Shown one piece after another: positions 41,182 to 49,755 of a stretch of DNA of 64,000 nt. Every line of letters begins with the position of its first letter. Position 1 is the stretch's first letter. Under the pieces are notes generated by a model. It saw nothing but the letters and a program-made list of their open reading frames with translations, searched no databases and had not been told where the DNA came from. Made by a program: the position numbers and the translations under genes. Source of the stretch: Paenibacillus phytohabitans (GTDB taxonomy: Bacteria; Bacillota; Bacilli; Paenibacillales; Paenibacillaceae); contig NZ_WHOB01000027.1 in the NCBI RefSeq assembly GCF_013141775.1, forward strand, positions 1-64,000, read 5' to 3'.

Positions 41182-41553
41182 TTAAAACTCTTCCAAGACC
41201 TTGGATTTGTCACCATAAACCTTATCCAGGTGATCCTCTCCCCAGTAACATAAAAGATCCAGCGCAGGCTTTAATCCCCAGCCGTAGGGTGTTAACTCGT
41301 ACTCCACTCTAGGCGGGATTTCTTTAAATATTTTCCGGGCAATAATCTCATCCTTTTCCAGGCCTCTTAGCTGGGTGGTCAGCATTTTTTGTGTAATGCC
41401 GGGGATGAGCCGCCGCAGCTCGGACGTACGTTTGCAGCCTGTCATCAAATGATAGATGATTAGAGGCTTCCATTTCCCGCCCATGACTTCTAATGCCGCT
41501 TCTACTCCGACTTTATATTTCTTTGGAGTGCTATTATCACTCTGTTCTGTCAT
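41182..41553 (-). CDS. HxlR family transcriptional regulator
   Basis: 123 residues, winged-helix HxlR domain: ALEVMGGKWKPLIIYHLMTG, RTSELRRLIPGITQKMLTTQ, then the wing EIPPRVEYELTPYGWGLKP. HxlR proteins of the YodB/HypR type sense electrophiles through an N-terminal Cys before the first helix; here that position lacks Cys (KYKVGVEAALEV), though Cys occurs in MTGCKR and LLCYWGE. GGAGGA before the ATG. Divergent from a flavin reductase gene, its likely target. Confidence 0.92.
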   Translation of the reverse strand: MTEQSDNSTPKKYKVGVEAALEVMGGKWKPLIIYHLMTGCKRTSELRRLIPGITQKMLTTQLRGLEKDEIIARKIFKEIPPRVEYELTPYGWGLKPALDLLCYWGEDHLDKVYGDKSKVLEEF

Positions 41554-41754
41554 TGCTTATTCCTCCGTCAAAAAGCTGTGTATATACCGGAAATATACTA
41601 TTTATGCAGGGCACTTCAATGTTCCTATGGTACCTTTCTCATCCTATAGAACATGAAAGTGCGTACTTCCAGACTCTTTTATTCCTGTTTATAATAGCAT
41701 CAGCCACTGAACATGGCTACAAATTGGCTGCTCAGAAAGGTAGTGACGATACAG

Positions 41755-42336
41755 ATGAACGTATTAATCGTTGTTTCGCATCCAAGACAAGATTCCCTGA
41801 CCTTTGCGGCTGCCCGCCGTTTTGCACAAGGTCTTACAGAGGCCGGACATAGCTATGAGATATTGGATTTGCACGGGATTGGCTTTGATCCTCTTTTGCA
41901 AGGAGTAGATGAGCCTGACATGTCCCTTGAGGAGCAATCCTTCTCACCTGAGGTGGAACGGGAAATGAAGCGGTTGAAGGAGCATGATGCCCTGGCCTTT
42001 ATTTTCCCCGTCTGGTGGTGGCATTTGCCGGCCATGCTGAAAGGTTATATAGACCGGGTATGGAACAACGGATTTGCCTACGGCAAGAACCAGCTCCATC
42101 ATCAGCAGGTGTTGTGGATGGGTCTGGCCGGCGTTTCGCAGGAACAGATGCGCAAGCGCAACTATGATGAAACAATTGCCCACCTGCTCAATGTAGGAAT
42201 CGCAGATTATTGCGGTATCTCCAATTCCAGGGTTGAGTTTCTATACGAGACAACCTTAGATTCTAATCCCCGGCATTATGAGCTGCTGCTTAACCAGGCC
42301 TATCAATTAGGCTTGAATTATGCGGAGGAACAATGA
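41755..42336 (+). CDS. Flavodoxin-fold NAD(P)H oxidoreductase (KefF/MdaB-like)
   Basis: About 193 residues. Flavodoxin-like start MNVLIVVSHPRQDSLTFAAA, the FMN-loop region LAFIFPVWWWHLPAMLKGYI and DRVWNNGFAYG, the signature of NAD(P)H quinone/flavin reductases. Reduces quinones or nitro compounds in the cytosol. I start at ATG 41755, which begins the conserved strand; the frame is open 42 bases further upstream. A TATAAT box lies at 41690-41695. Divergent from an HxlR regulator, a common redox-stress arrangement. Downstream are a repeat block and a bidirectional terminator. Confidence 0.88.
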   Translation: MNVLIVVSHPRQDSLTFAAARRFAQGLTEAGHSYEILDLHGIGFDPLLQGVDEPDMSLEEQSFSPEVEREMKRLKEHDALAFIFPVWWWHLPAMLKGYIDRVWNNGFAYGKNQLHHQQVLWMGLAGVSQEQMRKRNYDETIAHLLNVGIADYCGISNSRVEFLYETTLDSNPRHYELLLNQAYQLGLNYAEEQ

Positions 42337-42431
42337 CCCGGTTGGTGAACAGGGTAGAGCCTACAGGTATTCATTTTCTCAACCAAAACTTGGCGTGCTC
42401 ATTATAACTCTAACCCCACAGCCAGCTGGGA

Positions 42432-42640
42432 GGACTGAGATTCCGCTATTGGAGCTAATTAGACGGATTCAGTGGTCAAACGGACTCAGAATCGCTTATA
42501 TCGCCGAACCCCCTCCATTTCAGGCCCGAATGAACTAGATAAGCGATTCTCAGTCCGCTTCATCCTGATAAGAAGGTTTTTGAGCGATATAACGGATTCT
42601 CAGTCCGCTTCACTCGCAGATTTGAATCCTCAACGGAATT
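42432..42640. repeat. Interspersed repeat, second copy of the 19214 element
   Basis: Same spaced motifs as 19214-19420: GGACTGAGATTCCGCTATT at 42432 and GGACTCAGAATCGCTTATAT at 42482, then inverted TTCTCAGTCCGCTTC twice (about 42548 and 42597). No gene is supported in 42337-42660. Confidence 0.65.
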
Positions 42641-42670
42641 TCACAGTGTAGTTTCTCAATAGTAAAAAAA

Positions 42671-42709
42671 GCTGCCCCAGCAAGCCTATTGAAGGCTTGC
42701 TGGGGCAGC
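42671..42709. terminator. Bidirectional terminator
   Basis: GCTGCCCCAGCAAGCCT, loop ATTGA, AGGCTTGCTGGGGCAGC: a perfect 17-bp stem, with an A-run on one side for the minus-strand GH20 transcript. It separates the reductase from the GH20 gene. Confidence 0.9.
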
Positions 42710-42734
42710 ATTGAATTTCTAACTATTAACCGCG

Positions 42735-44237
42735 TCAGATGAACTCCGCGTAACCGGCCAGCTTCTGCTTCCCCAGCCACGCTCTCTCCGCCATAGCGCT
42801 AAGCGGCCCGCGGATTCCGACTGCCACTTCTGCTTCGGTCTGCGCTTCCGGCTTGTCGCTCCAGATGGAGAAGGAACAGCCGATTAACTCTTGCGGATAA
42901 GAACCCGCGGGATATTCCTGCTTCGCTCCGCCGGACCGCTGCGGGAACAACCCCGGATGCCATGAATTGCAGATTTTCTCACCTGTTGGATACGTATAGC
43001 CTGCATGCTCACCCAATACGTAATAAAAGTAGGCATCATTGAAATTAATCACCTGATGTCCCTGCGCAATGATCTCTTCAACCGGGGCCATCATTTCATG
43101 CCATTTCGTCCAATACGTAATTTGGATGGAGGATTTAGGCGTTATTCTCTGGATCTGATCCCCACGGTACAGTCCATCGTTCCAGGCGCGGACGATCCAT
43201 CCCTTGGACTCCAGATGTTCAGCCACACCGTTAAGGTAGTCAATATAAGTGTCCACACCCGTCCCGCCGCTGATGTTCAGTACATTCTCCGCATACTCTG
43301 CCAGCTGTGGATATTCCCCGAACTGCCCGAAGTTGATAAATTCATCGCCACCGATATGAAAATGAGTGCTTCCGGCAAATAACTCCGCGTACTCGTCGAT
43401 CAGCTCCAGCACGAATTGCCGCGCAGCGGCATTTGTAATATCCAGCGCGCCCGGGGCAACGGCTCCCGATGAATTCTTAAGCAGCCAGTCCGGATGTGTC
43501 CGCAGGGCTTGTCCCAGATGGCCCGGCGAATCCAGTGAAGGAATAACAGCAATATGATATCTTGCGGCCGTATGAATAATCGCCTTCATTTCCTGCTTGG
43601 TTAAATATTCGTCCGACATTACCTCAGGATGGCTCTCGCTCATCAGCCTGAAGCCTTCATTCTCGGAGAAATGCAGCTGCAGGGTATTCAGTCTAAGCCG
43701 GGACATCTCCCTGATCCTGTCCATGATCCATTCGGCGGTATAGAACTTCCGCCCGATGTCAATATGCAGCGCCCGCTCCGGCATCACAGGATAATCGGTG
43801 ATTCTACCGTACGGCATGAAGCCGTCAGCCAACAGCAGCTGTATCACCGTCCGCAATCCATACATCACAGCAGTTTCGCTTGGGGCCGTGATGTGGACAA
43901 ACTCGCCGATTTCAATGACATAACCTTCCCGACTGTCCATACCATCACCCGCTCCGGTGCTTCCGCTGTCGTTCAATTCAATGACAACATCTCCGGAAGA
44001 CGGTGTCTCACACTCTCCATAAAGTACAGACAGGAGATGGCCGGATGGAGTCAGACTGTCTGCATATTCCGAGAGAACAATGAAAATCGTGTCATTGAGA
44101 ACCCTGTTTCCCTCTGATCTGACATTGTCTACAATCCTAACCCTGGATTGTGCTGACAGTCTCCATTGCCCCTGAGAGGCATTCATATACTGCTGCACAC
44201 CCGGGAACGGACTCTGATCACTGCTTAGCTTATCCAA
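42735..44237 (-). CDS. GH20 beta-N-acetylhexosaminidase
   Basis: 500 residues from a TTG start with AGGAGGTG upstream. A GH20b-like N-terminal domain (1-150), then a TIM barrel with HIDIGRKFYTAEWIMDRIRE, RYHIAVIPSLDSPGHLGQAL and the catalytic Asp-Glu pair in HIGGDEFINF (about 295), and later VRAWNDGLYRGD and a Trp-rich end. No signal peptide. It releases terminal beta-GlcNAc/GalNAc from short imported oligosaccharides by substrate-assisted catalysis. Last gene of the mannosidase locus, 41 bp behind a GH38 gene. Confidence 0.92.
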   Translation of the reverse strand: MDKLSSDQSPFPGVQQYMNASQGQWRLSAQSRVRIVDNVRSEGNRVLNDTIFIVLSEYADSLTPSGHLLSVLYGECETPSSGDVVIELNDSGSTGAGDGMDSREGYVIEIGEFVHITAPSETAVMYGLRTVIQLLLADGFMPYGRITDYPVMPERALHIDIGRKFYTAEWIMDRIREMSRLRLNTLQLHFSENEGFRLMSESHPEVMSDEYLTKQEMKAIIHTAARYHIAVIPSLDSPGHLGQALRTHPDWLLKNSSGAVAPGALDITNAAARQFVLELIDEYAELFAGSTHFHIGGDEFINFGQFGEYPQLAEYAENVLNISGGTGVDTYIDYLNGVAEHLESKGWIVRAWNDGLYRGDQIQRITPKSSIQITYWTKWHEMMAPVEEIIAQGHQVINFNDAYFYYVLGEHAGYTYPTGEKICNSWHPGLFPQRSGGAKQEYPAGSYPQELIGCSFSIWSDKPEAQTEAEVAVGIRGPLSAMAERAWLGKQKLAGYAEFI

Positions 44238-44251
44238 CTGAGGGTCACCTC

Positions 44252-44277
44252 CTGCTTCTACTTCTGCTTCTGCTTCT
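44252..44277. repeat. AGAAGC hexanucleotide microsatellite
   Basis: Minus-strand AGAAGC repeated about four times (with an AGAAGT variant) between the GH38 stop and the GH20 Shine-Dalgarno, so slippage could alter the leader spacing. Confidence 0.6.
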
Positions 44278-44278
44278 G

Positions 44279-47119
44279 TCAGTCAAGCCGCATGCCAACG
44301 GTTAGTATTTCATGTCCGCCCAGCTGTAGCTGAAGCGCATTTGCTCCGCCTTGCTCCAGCAGCCCAGTCTCAGCCGCAATATCCGCAACCTTAGCTTCCA
44401 GCACATTTGATGTGTAGAAGCCCGTTGCCGGCAGGTCTGTCTCCAGCTTCAGTTCACAAGGCTGGCCGGTCATATTGAACCAGCGAAGCAGCAGATCCCC
44501 GCTCTCTTCGTTCATCTTGAGCGAAGAGAAGGCGGCAGCCGTGCCGCTCCAGCGGACAGCCGAGTACACGGCTGGAATGGTTCCTGTATGAACCTCCGCC
44601 TGGGCGCAGGTCCAGGGAATCTGGAACTGGTAGGCGGCTGCCGCGGCACCAGAAGCTACCGCGTCCCCGCTATGCGGAATAAGCAGCAGCTCCGCCATAT
44701 GTTCCCCCTGGCACTGGGCTTCCGGCGTAGGGAACCAGCCCCAGTCGCCCATCTCCCCGACACAGCGGAGCAGAGTAACAGCGATAGTATTGCGGCTGTC
44801 ACGCAGAATTTCATATTCATGGAGTCCGAGATTAGCGACCGTAAGCCCCGCATGCTCCTCCGCCACATCCACAAAGCTCTGCTGATGCTGCGCATTGCTC
44901 GGGTTCAGCCACTCCGGCGCCGGTTCATTCGGCCGCTCCGCCAGCTCGAACATCGAGTCCACACGGTGGGAAGCTGCGGCCAGATCTGCAGGGAACAGCA
45001 TCCGCAGACGGTGATCCTTCGCCGTATTATGGATATAACTCTTGACTTCCAGGCCTTTGCCGCTGCGTTCCAGCCTTAACACTGTGCGTAGCTTAAGCAG
45101 AACCTTGTCCGTTGAGCGCTGCGCCTGCCGCTCCGGATAATAGACTAGCGCACGCTGTTCTTCTTCCAGCACGGCATCGGCGGAAGCCGGAATCTCCCAT
45201 TCATGGACGATCTCTATAGATGCCCGGTATGGCGCATCTTCGATGATATTGATATCAGCCGTCAGCCCCCGGGTAGTCAGCGGAACTTCACCCGCAGGCT
45301 GTCTGTACATATATTCGTTGCCGATGTCCCCGGTATTCTCATAGACACCAAGATCACGGTATACTTTGCCGCTTGGCTTATGTTCCAGCGTGAAGGAGCC
45401 GTCGGCCATAACCTCAACCCGGAGCGTTTCGTTCTCAAGTATCCGTCCGCCGTGGACAAGCGACGCTGAGGCCCCGGCACCTGCCGGAGGCTCCGCCCCG
45501 TTCGTTGCGGCACCACCCGCTGCGGCGGACCCTGCTATGCCTTGGCCGGATCGTCCACCAGCAGCCCCTGCCAGCGGGCGGACCCAGGCATAAGCGCGCA
45601 GTCCCAGCGCTGGCACATCCGCCGCTTCGAAGGTCAGCTGCACCTTGCGGCAGCTGTACGGCTGCCGGAACCGGTCATCCGGCAGATCATAGCCGAATGA
45701 CAGCCCCAGGTCCTGAATCGTACAAGGCACTTCGTTGCCTTGTTCATCCACCAGGACACGCCCGCTCAGGTCAACCGCCTTCATCCGGCGGGCGTTCTCT
45801 TCAAGCGTGTGGCCTTCGCGCAGATACAGGCGTGCCGCATCCAGCTCCACGCTGACTGTACCCGTGCGGCTCCAGCCGCTTGTATTCGTCACAACGAGCG
45901 GAATGGCAGCTTCACCATACGTGGCGAAGCCCGATGTGTCCACCGCCGAAGTGATCGCCTGCATGCTGTCCGCCACGATGCCTTCGGCTGTGTGACGGCT
46001 CTTGTCGAACCGGGTTACCATCTCCCGGTGCACTTCGTCCACACTGCAGCCGCAGATGGAATCATGCGGATGGTTCTGCAGCAGCGTCTTCCACGCGTAG
46101 GTCAACAAATGCTGCGGATACTCCCCGCCGTGCAGCTTGGCGATAACAGCCAGCGGCTCGGCGACCTTCTCCAGCAGCACCTGGCCCCGCTGGTTCAGCT
46201 GCTTCAGGTACACCCGGGCGGACGCTGTATTAACCAGCGTCCCCCAGCCGTCTGTGCGCTGGCTTCTCAGCTCGCCCTTAACCGTGGAGAGGCTGCGGCC
46301 GGCAAGAGAGTGCTGCACAGCCTTAATATAATCGGCAAAGTTCGAATGAACGAAGGATATCTCCGGGTACAGCTGCTCTGCAGTCCGGATCGCTTCCGGC
46401 AGATCGGTCTGCAGCGGCTGATGATCGCAGCCGTTCATGAACAGCAGCTGATCCGTGGCCGCATACTGCCTCGCATCTGCCAGCTTGCGCTCCCAGAAGG
46501 TCTTCGCCTCCTCCGCCCCGGCTGGGATCTCATTGCCGTTCGAATACCAATTGGCGAACAGGATGCCCAGCACCTTGGACCCGTCCGGCCCTTCCCAGAC
46601 CAGCTCCGAGAACGAGGATTCATAGCCGTCGCTAGAGACCGTATTGTTGAAGCCTGTCGGCTTCACCCCGCGCCCGAAGAAGGCATTGGTAATTCCGGCC
46701 TGTACCATGAGCTGCGGAATTTGTCCGGTCAGGCCGAAGGTGTCGGGGAAATAGCCGATCTTCGATACCTCCCCGTAGACTCCCGCGTCCTGATGCCCGA
46801 TCTGCAGATTGCGCACATTGGCTTCCGGACTGGTCAGGAAGGCATCCTGCAGGATATACCAAGGCCCGATATAGATCCGTCCTTCACGGATATGGCGTTC
46901 CAGCCGTTCCCGGTTCTCCGGGCGGACCTGCAAATAATCTTCGATAATGATCGTCTGTCCGTCGAAGAAGAAGCTCCGGAATCCCGGATTCTGCTCCAGC
47001 GTGTCCAGCAGGCTGTCGACCAGCCGGATCAGCCGGAGATGATGGCGTTCATAAGGAAGATACCATTCCCGGTCCCAGTGCGTATGGGAGATGATATGCG
47101 CCGTTTGTTGTTTGTCCAT
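44279..47119 (-). CDS. GH38 alpha-mannosidase (MngB-like)
   Basis: 946 residues. Zinc-site start HIISHTHWDREWYLPYE (His14, Asp16), nucleophile Asp in KIGYFPDTFGLTGQIPQ (near 145), and the later zinc His region LLQNHPHDSICGCSVDEVHR. The C-terminal beta domains include a Gly/Ala-rich loop (GGRSGQGIAGSAAAGGAATN, about 525) that looks like a spacer. MngB-type enzymes cut alpha-1,2/1,3/1,6-mannosides or 2-O-mannosylglycerate in the cytoplasm. ATG with GAGGTG upstream; starts five bases after the GH130 stop. Confidence 0.92.
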   Translation of the reverse strand: MDKQQTAHIISHTHWDREWYLPYERHHLRLIRLVDSLLDTLEQNPGFRSFFFDGQTIIIEDYLQVRPENRERLERHIREGRIYIGPWYILQDAFLTSPEANVRNLQIGHQDAGVYGEVSKIGYFPDTFGLTGQIPQLMVQAGITNAFFGRGVKPTGFNNTVSSDGYESSFSELVWEGPDGSKVLGILFANWYSNGNEIPAGAEEAKTFWERKLADARQYAATDQLLFMNGCDHQPLQTDLPEAIRTAEQLYPEISFVHSNFADYIKAVQHSLAGRSLSTVKGELRSQRTDGWGTLVNTASARVYLKQLNQRGQVLLEKVAEPLAVIAKLHGGEYPQHLLTYAWKTLLQNHPHDSICGCSVDEVHREMVTRFDKSRHTAEGIVADSMQAITSAVDTSGFATYGEAAIPLVVTNTSGWSRTGTVSVELDAARLYLREGHTLEENARRMKAVDLSGRVLVDEQGNEVPCTIQDLGLSFGYDLPDDRFRQPYSCRKVQLTFEAADVPALGLRAYAWVRPLAGAAGGRSGQGIAGSAAAGGAATNGAEPPAGAGASASLVHGGRILENETLRVEVMADGSFTLEHKPSGKVYRDLGVYENTGDIGNEYMYRQPAGEVPLTTRGLTADINIIEDAPYRASIEIVHEWEIPASADAVLEEEQRALVYYPERQAQRSTDKVLLKLRTVLRLERSGKGLEVKSYIHNTAKDHRLRMLFPADLAAASHRVDSMFELAERPNEPAPEWLNPSNAQHQQSFVDVAEEHAGLTVANLGLHEYEILRDSRNTIAVTLLRCVGEMGDWGWFPTPEAQCQGEHMAELLLIPHSGDAVASGAAAAAYQFQIPWTCAQAEVHTGTIPAVYSAVRWSGTAAAFSSLKMNEESGDLLLRWFNMTGQPCELKLETDLPATGFYTSNVLEAKVADIAAETGLLEQGGANALQLQLGGHEILTVGMRLD

Positions 47120-47124
47120 GGCTG

Positions 47125-48123
47125 TTACACCTCAGTCTCCAGAGGATATTCCTCCATATAGTTAAGCAATTCGTCCACGGTGGTGAAGGCCAGACCCGTA
47201 ACCGTATCTGCACAACCGTAGTAGATGGCAATCCGTCCTGTAGCCGCATCCGTCAAAGCCGCGCAAGGGAAGGTCACATTCGGCACATCGCCCACACATT
47301 CGTACAAGGTTTCAGGGCCGAGAATATAGTTGCGTGAGCGGGCTTTCACCTTCCATGGCTGATCCAGATCGAGCAGCGCGCAGCCCATGCGGTAGACAAA
47401 CCCGTTGCAGGTGTTGATTACGCCGTGGTAGATCAGCAGCCAGCCCTTATCGGTCTCAATCGGAATCGGACCCGGGCCAATCTTCTTGGACTGCCAGGCG
47501 GAGGCATCGCCGTTCACCGTGCCCATCACATAGCGGTGCTTGCCCCAGAAGGTAAGGTCAGGGCTTTCGCTGTAAAAGATATCGCCAAACGGAGTATGCC
47601 CGGTATCGCTTGGACGGCTGAGCATGGCATAATGGCCTCCGATCTTGCGCGGAAGCAGCACGCCGTTGCGGTTATACGGCAGGAAGGCATTCTCCAGCTG
47701 ATGGAACGTCTTGAAATCAAACGTATACGCCAGTCCAATCGTCGGCCCGTGATAGCCGTTGCACCAGGAAATATAGTAACGGTCATCGATCTTGCATACC
47801 CGGGGATCGTAGCGGTATTCCCGCTTGATGATTTCCTCATCACCCTGGAAGACAATAGGCTCATGATTAATCTTCCAGTTCACCCCGTCCTCGCTGAACC
47901 CGGCAAAGATATCCATGCTGACCGATTTGGAATCGCAACGGAACACGCCGGCGAAGCCGCCCTCAAAGGGAATGACCGCCGAATTAAACACACTGTTCGA
48001 GTTCGGGATCGCATCCCGCTTAATGATAGGGTTGGCGGAATATCTCCATACAGGCGCATTGCTGTCCGCCGGTTTCTCCTGCCAAGGGATATTTGACAAT
48101 GTTTCTCCAATAATTGTACTCAT
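47125..48123 (-). CDS. GH130 beta-mannoside phosphorylase-like protein
   Basis: About 332 residues with the five-bladed propeller features of GH130: [52 protein letters not shown] (the DPR catalytic Asp), [16 protein letters not shown] and [15 protein letters not shown]130 enzymes phosphorolyse beta-mannosidic bonds, such as Man-beta-1,4-GlcNAc from N-glycan cores, giving mannose-1-phosphate. Subfamily cannot be settled by eye. Start at ATG 48123 with GGAG upstream; the frame is open further. Neighbours (GH38, GH125, GH20) fit an N-glycan pathway. Confidence 0.88.
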   Translation of the reverse strand: MSTIIGETLSNIPWQEKPADSNAPVWRYSANPIIKRDAIPNSNSVFNSAVIPFEGGFAGVFRCDSKSVSMDIFAGFSEDGVNWKINHEPIVFQGDEEIIKREYRYDPRVCKIDDRYYISWCNGYHGPTIGLAYTFDFKTFHQLENAFLPYNRNGVLLPRKIGGHYAMLSRPSDTGHTPFGDIFYSESPDLTFWGKHRYVMGTVNGDASAWQSKKIGPGPIPIETDKGWLLIYHGVINTCNGFVYRMGCALLDLDQPWKVKARSRNYILGPETLYECVGDVPNVTFPCAALTDAATGRIAIYYGCADTVTGLAFTTVDELLNYMEEYPLETEV

Positions 48124-48206
48124 GCTCAGGTCTCCTTTGTATATGAAAAAGTGCTTTACACAATCATAATTAGACTTCCTGTATTCTGTATCCATGCAGG
48201 CCGGAC

Positions 48207-49526
48207 CTAGAGAATCCCTTCCTTCAGCGCCCGCCAGACCAGCTGGGAGAACAGGCTATTCGACCAGGCGAACCACTTGCGGGTGAACACCGACGGATCG
48301 TCGGCCAGGAAGCCTTCATGCATATAGCCGGTATCCGCGTCCGTTGCTTCGAGCATGGCAATCACCGCCAGCTTCTCTTCTTTACTATTTGCCGTGATTC
48401 CCTGCATGGACAGCGCCATATGCCAGATATAACCCGGAGGGGTATGCGGACTGCCGATGCCCTTGGCGGCTTGGCCTTCGTAATAGAACGGATTCTCGCT
48501 GCTCAGCGCAAAACGTCTAGTATTCTGATAGATGGGATCGTCATTCTTCAAATACCCGAGGTACGGAATGGACATCAGGCCCGGTGTTCCGGCGTCATCC
48601 ATCAGGCAGTAATTGCCGTAGCCGTCTGTTTCGTACGCATAGATCGGCCCGAATTCAGGGTGGCGATAGATACCATACAGCTTGATGCCGTGATCCACCT
48701 CTTGCTCCAGCGCCTTCAGCTCGGCCAGGAAATCCAGATCGCGGAACACCCACTCGGCGAAATCCTGCATCTGGCGCAGAGCCACTACGGCAAACATATT
48801 CCCCGGAATGTTGTAATGGAAATCGCAGGCATCGTCGCTGGAGCGGAAGCCGGACCAGATCATCCCTGTGTAGTTGACCGGCATGCCGAGGCCGCCGCCC
48901 CGGATCGAATCCTCCATAATCCCGTTATTCCGGGTGAAGCGGTACGGGGATTGTTCAGCGTGATGCTGCTCCCGCTTGAAGAGATCGGTAATGGTGCGCA
49001 GCATTTTTTTGAAATCAGCCGTGAAGATATCCGTTCGCTTCGTCTCCTCCCAATAGGCATGGGCCAGCCGGATCACGAAGCACAGCGAGTCAATCTCGAA
49101 CTTGCGCTCCCACACCCAGGGCGACATCTCCGTCACATCCCCGGCATTCCAGTGCCAGTCGTTAGCCGTTTCGTTGAATGCGTTGGCGTAAGGATCAATC
49201 AGCACGTACTGCGTGTGGCGCTTGATCAGCCCGCCGATCATTCGCTGCAGATCAGAATCTTTGGCGGCAAAAGGCACATAATGAATCACCTGCTCGACCG
49301 AATCGCGCAGCCAGCAGGCCGGAATATCGCCCGTAATAACAAACGTGGTTCCATCGTCAAGCAGCTTGGTAGTAGTCTCCAGCGTGTTCGGGAAGCAGTT
49401 CCGGAACAGGCGCTGCAGCTTGGGCCGGTGGGCCAGCTTCTCTTCGGCCTCGGCCAATACGGCCTGAATGGATGACGGCAGCGGCAGCTCCGGCATCTGA
49501 ATCTGGGGAAGTCTGAATTGTTCCAA
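48207..49526 (-). CDS. GH125 exo-alpha-1,6-mannosidase
   Basis: 439 residues from a TTG start with AAGGAG at a good distance. GH125 motifs: [58 protein letters not shown] and [13 protein letters not shown]. This (alpha/alpha)6 family removes alpha-1,6-linked mannose by inversion without metal and is typical of N-glycan or yeast-mannan degrading loci. No signal peptide. 84 bp upstream of the GH130 gene and 230 bp (repeat-filled) downstream of the large GH38. Confidence 0.92.
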   Translation of the reverse strand: MEQFRLPQIQMPELPLPSSIQAVLAEAEEKLAHRPKLQRLFRNCFPNTLETTTKLLDDGTTFVITGDIPACWLRDSVEQVIHYVPFAAKDSDLQRMIGGLIKRHTQYVLIDPYANAFNETANDWHWNAGDVTEMSPWVWERKFEIDSLCFVIRLAHAYWEETKRTDIFTADFKKMLRTITDLFKREQHHAEQSPYRFTRNNGIMEDSIRGGGLGMPVNYTGMIWSGFRSSDDACDFHYNIPGNMFAVVALRQMQDFAEWVFRDLDFLAELKALEQEVDHGIKLYGIYRHPEFGPIYAYETDGYGNYCLMDDAGTPGLMSIPYLGYLKNDDPIYQNTRRFALSSENPFYYEGQAAKGIGSPHTPPGYIWHMALSMQGITANSKEEKLAVIAMLEATDADTGYMHEGFLADDPSVFTRKWFAWSNSLFSQLVWRALKEGIL

Positions 49527-49559
49527 GGTGATAGTCTCCTTCGGCTTAATCTATAGGGT

Positions 49560-49740
49560 AGAAGCTGATTTTAAGGTACTAACTTAAAGTTAACTCGTCA
49601 CTGCGGTGAATATTTGGACTTCCGGCCGCTGTTGTCCCCAGATTTCTTGATTCAACCCGCTTTTCGCGGTGGAAATCCGGTGACAAAGGCGATCGCTAAC
49701 GCTCCTACAGTTCCAAAATCCCCCTCCGTTCCTTCTCACT
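49560..49740. repeat. Intergenic repeat between GH38 and GH125 genes
   Basis: Minus-strand text includes GGAGCGTTAGCGATCGCC, CACCGGATTTCCACCGCG with an inverted GCGAAAAGCGG hairpin, then GGACAACAGCGGCCGGAAG and GTGACGAGTTAACT. It has no frame and looks like a known type of Paenibacillus interspersed element; that recognition is from memory and unverified. It splits an otherwise tightly packed locus. Confidence 0.55.
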
Positions 49741-49755
49741 TTTTGTTATTATCTT

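Noticed and set aside
42320..42538. 72-residue frame after the reductase
   Set aside because: Lies in the interspersed repeat block and overlaps the reductase stop; no coding signature.
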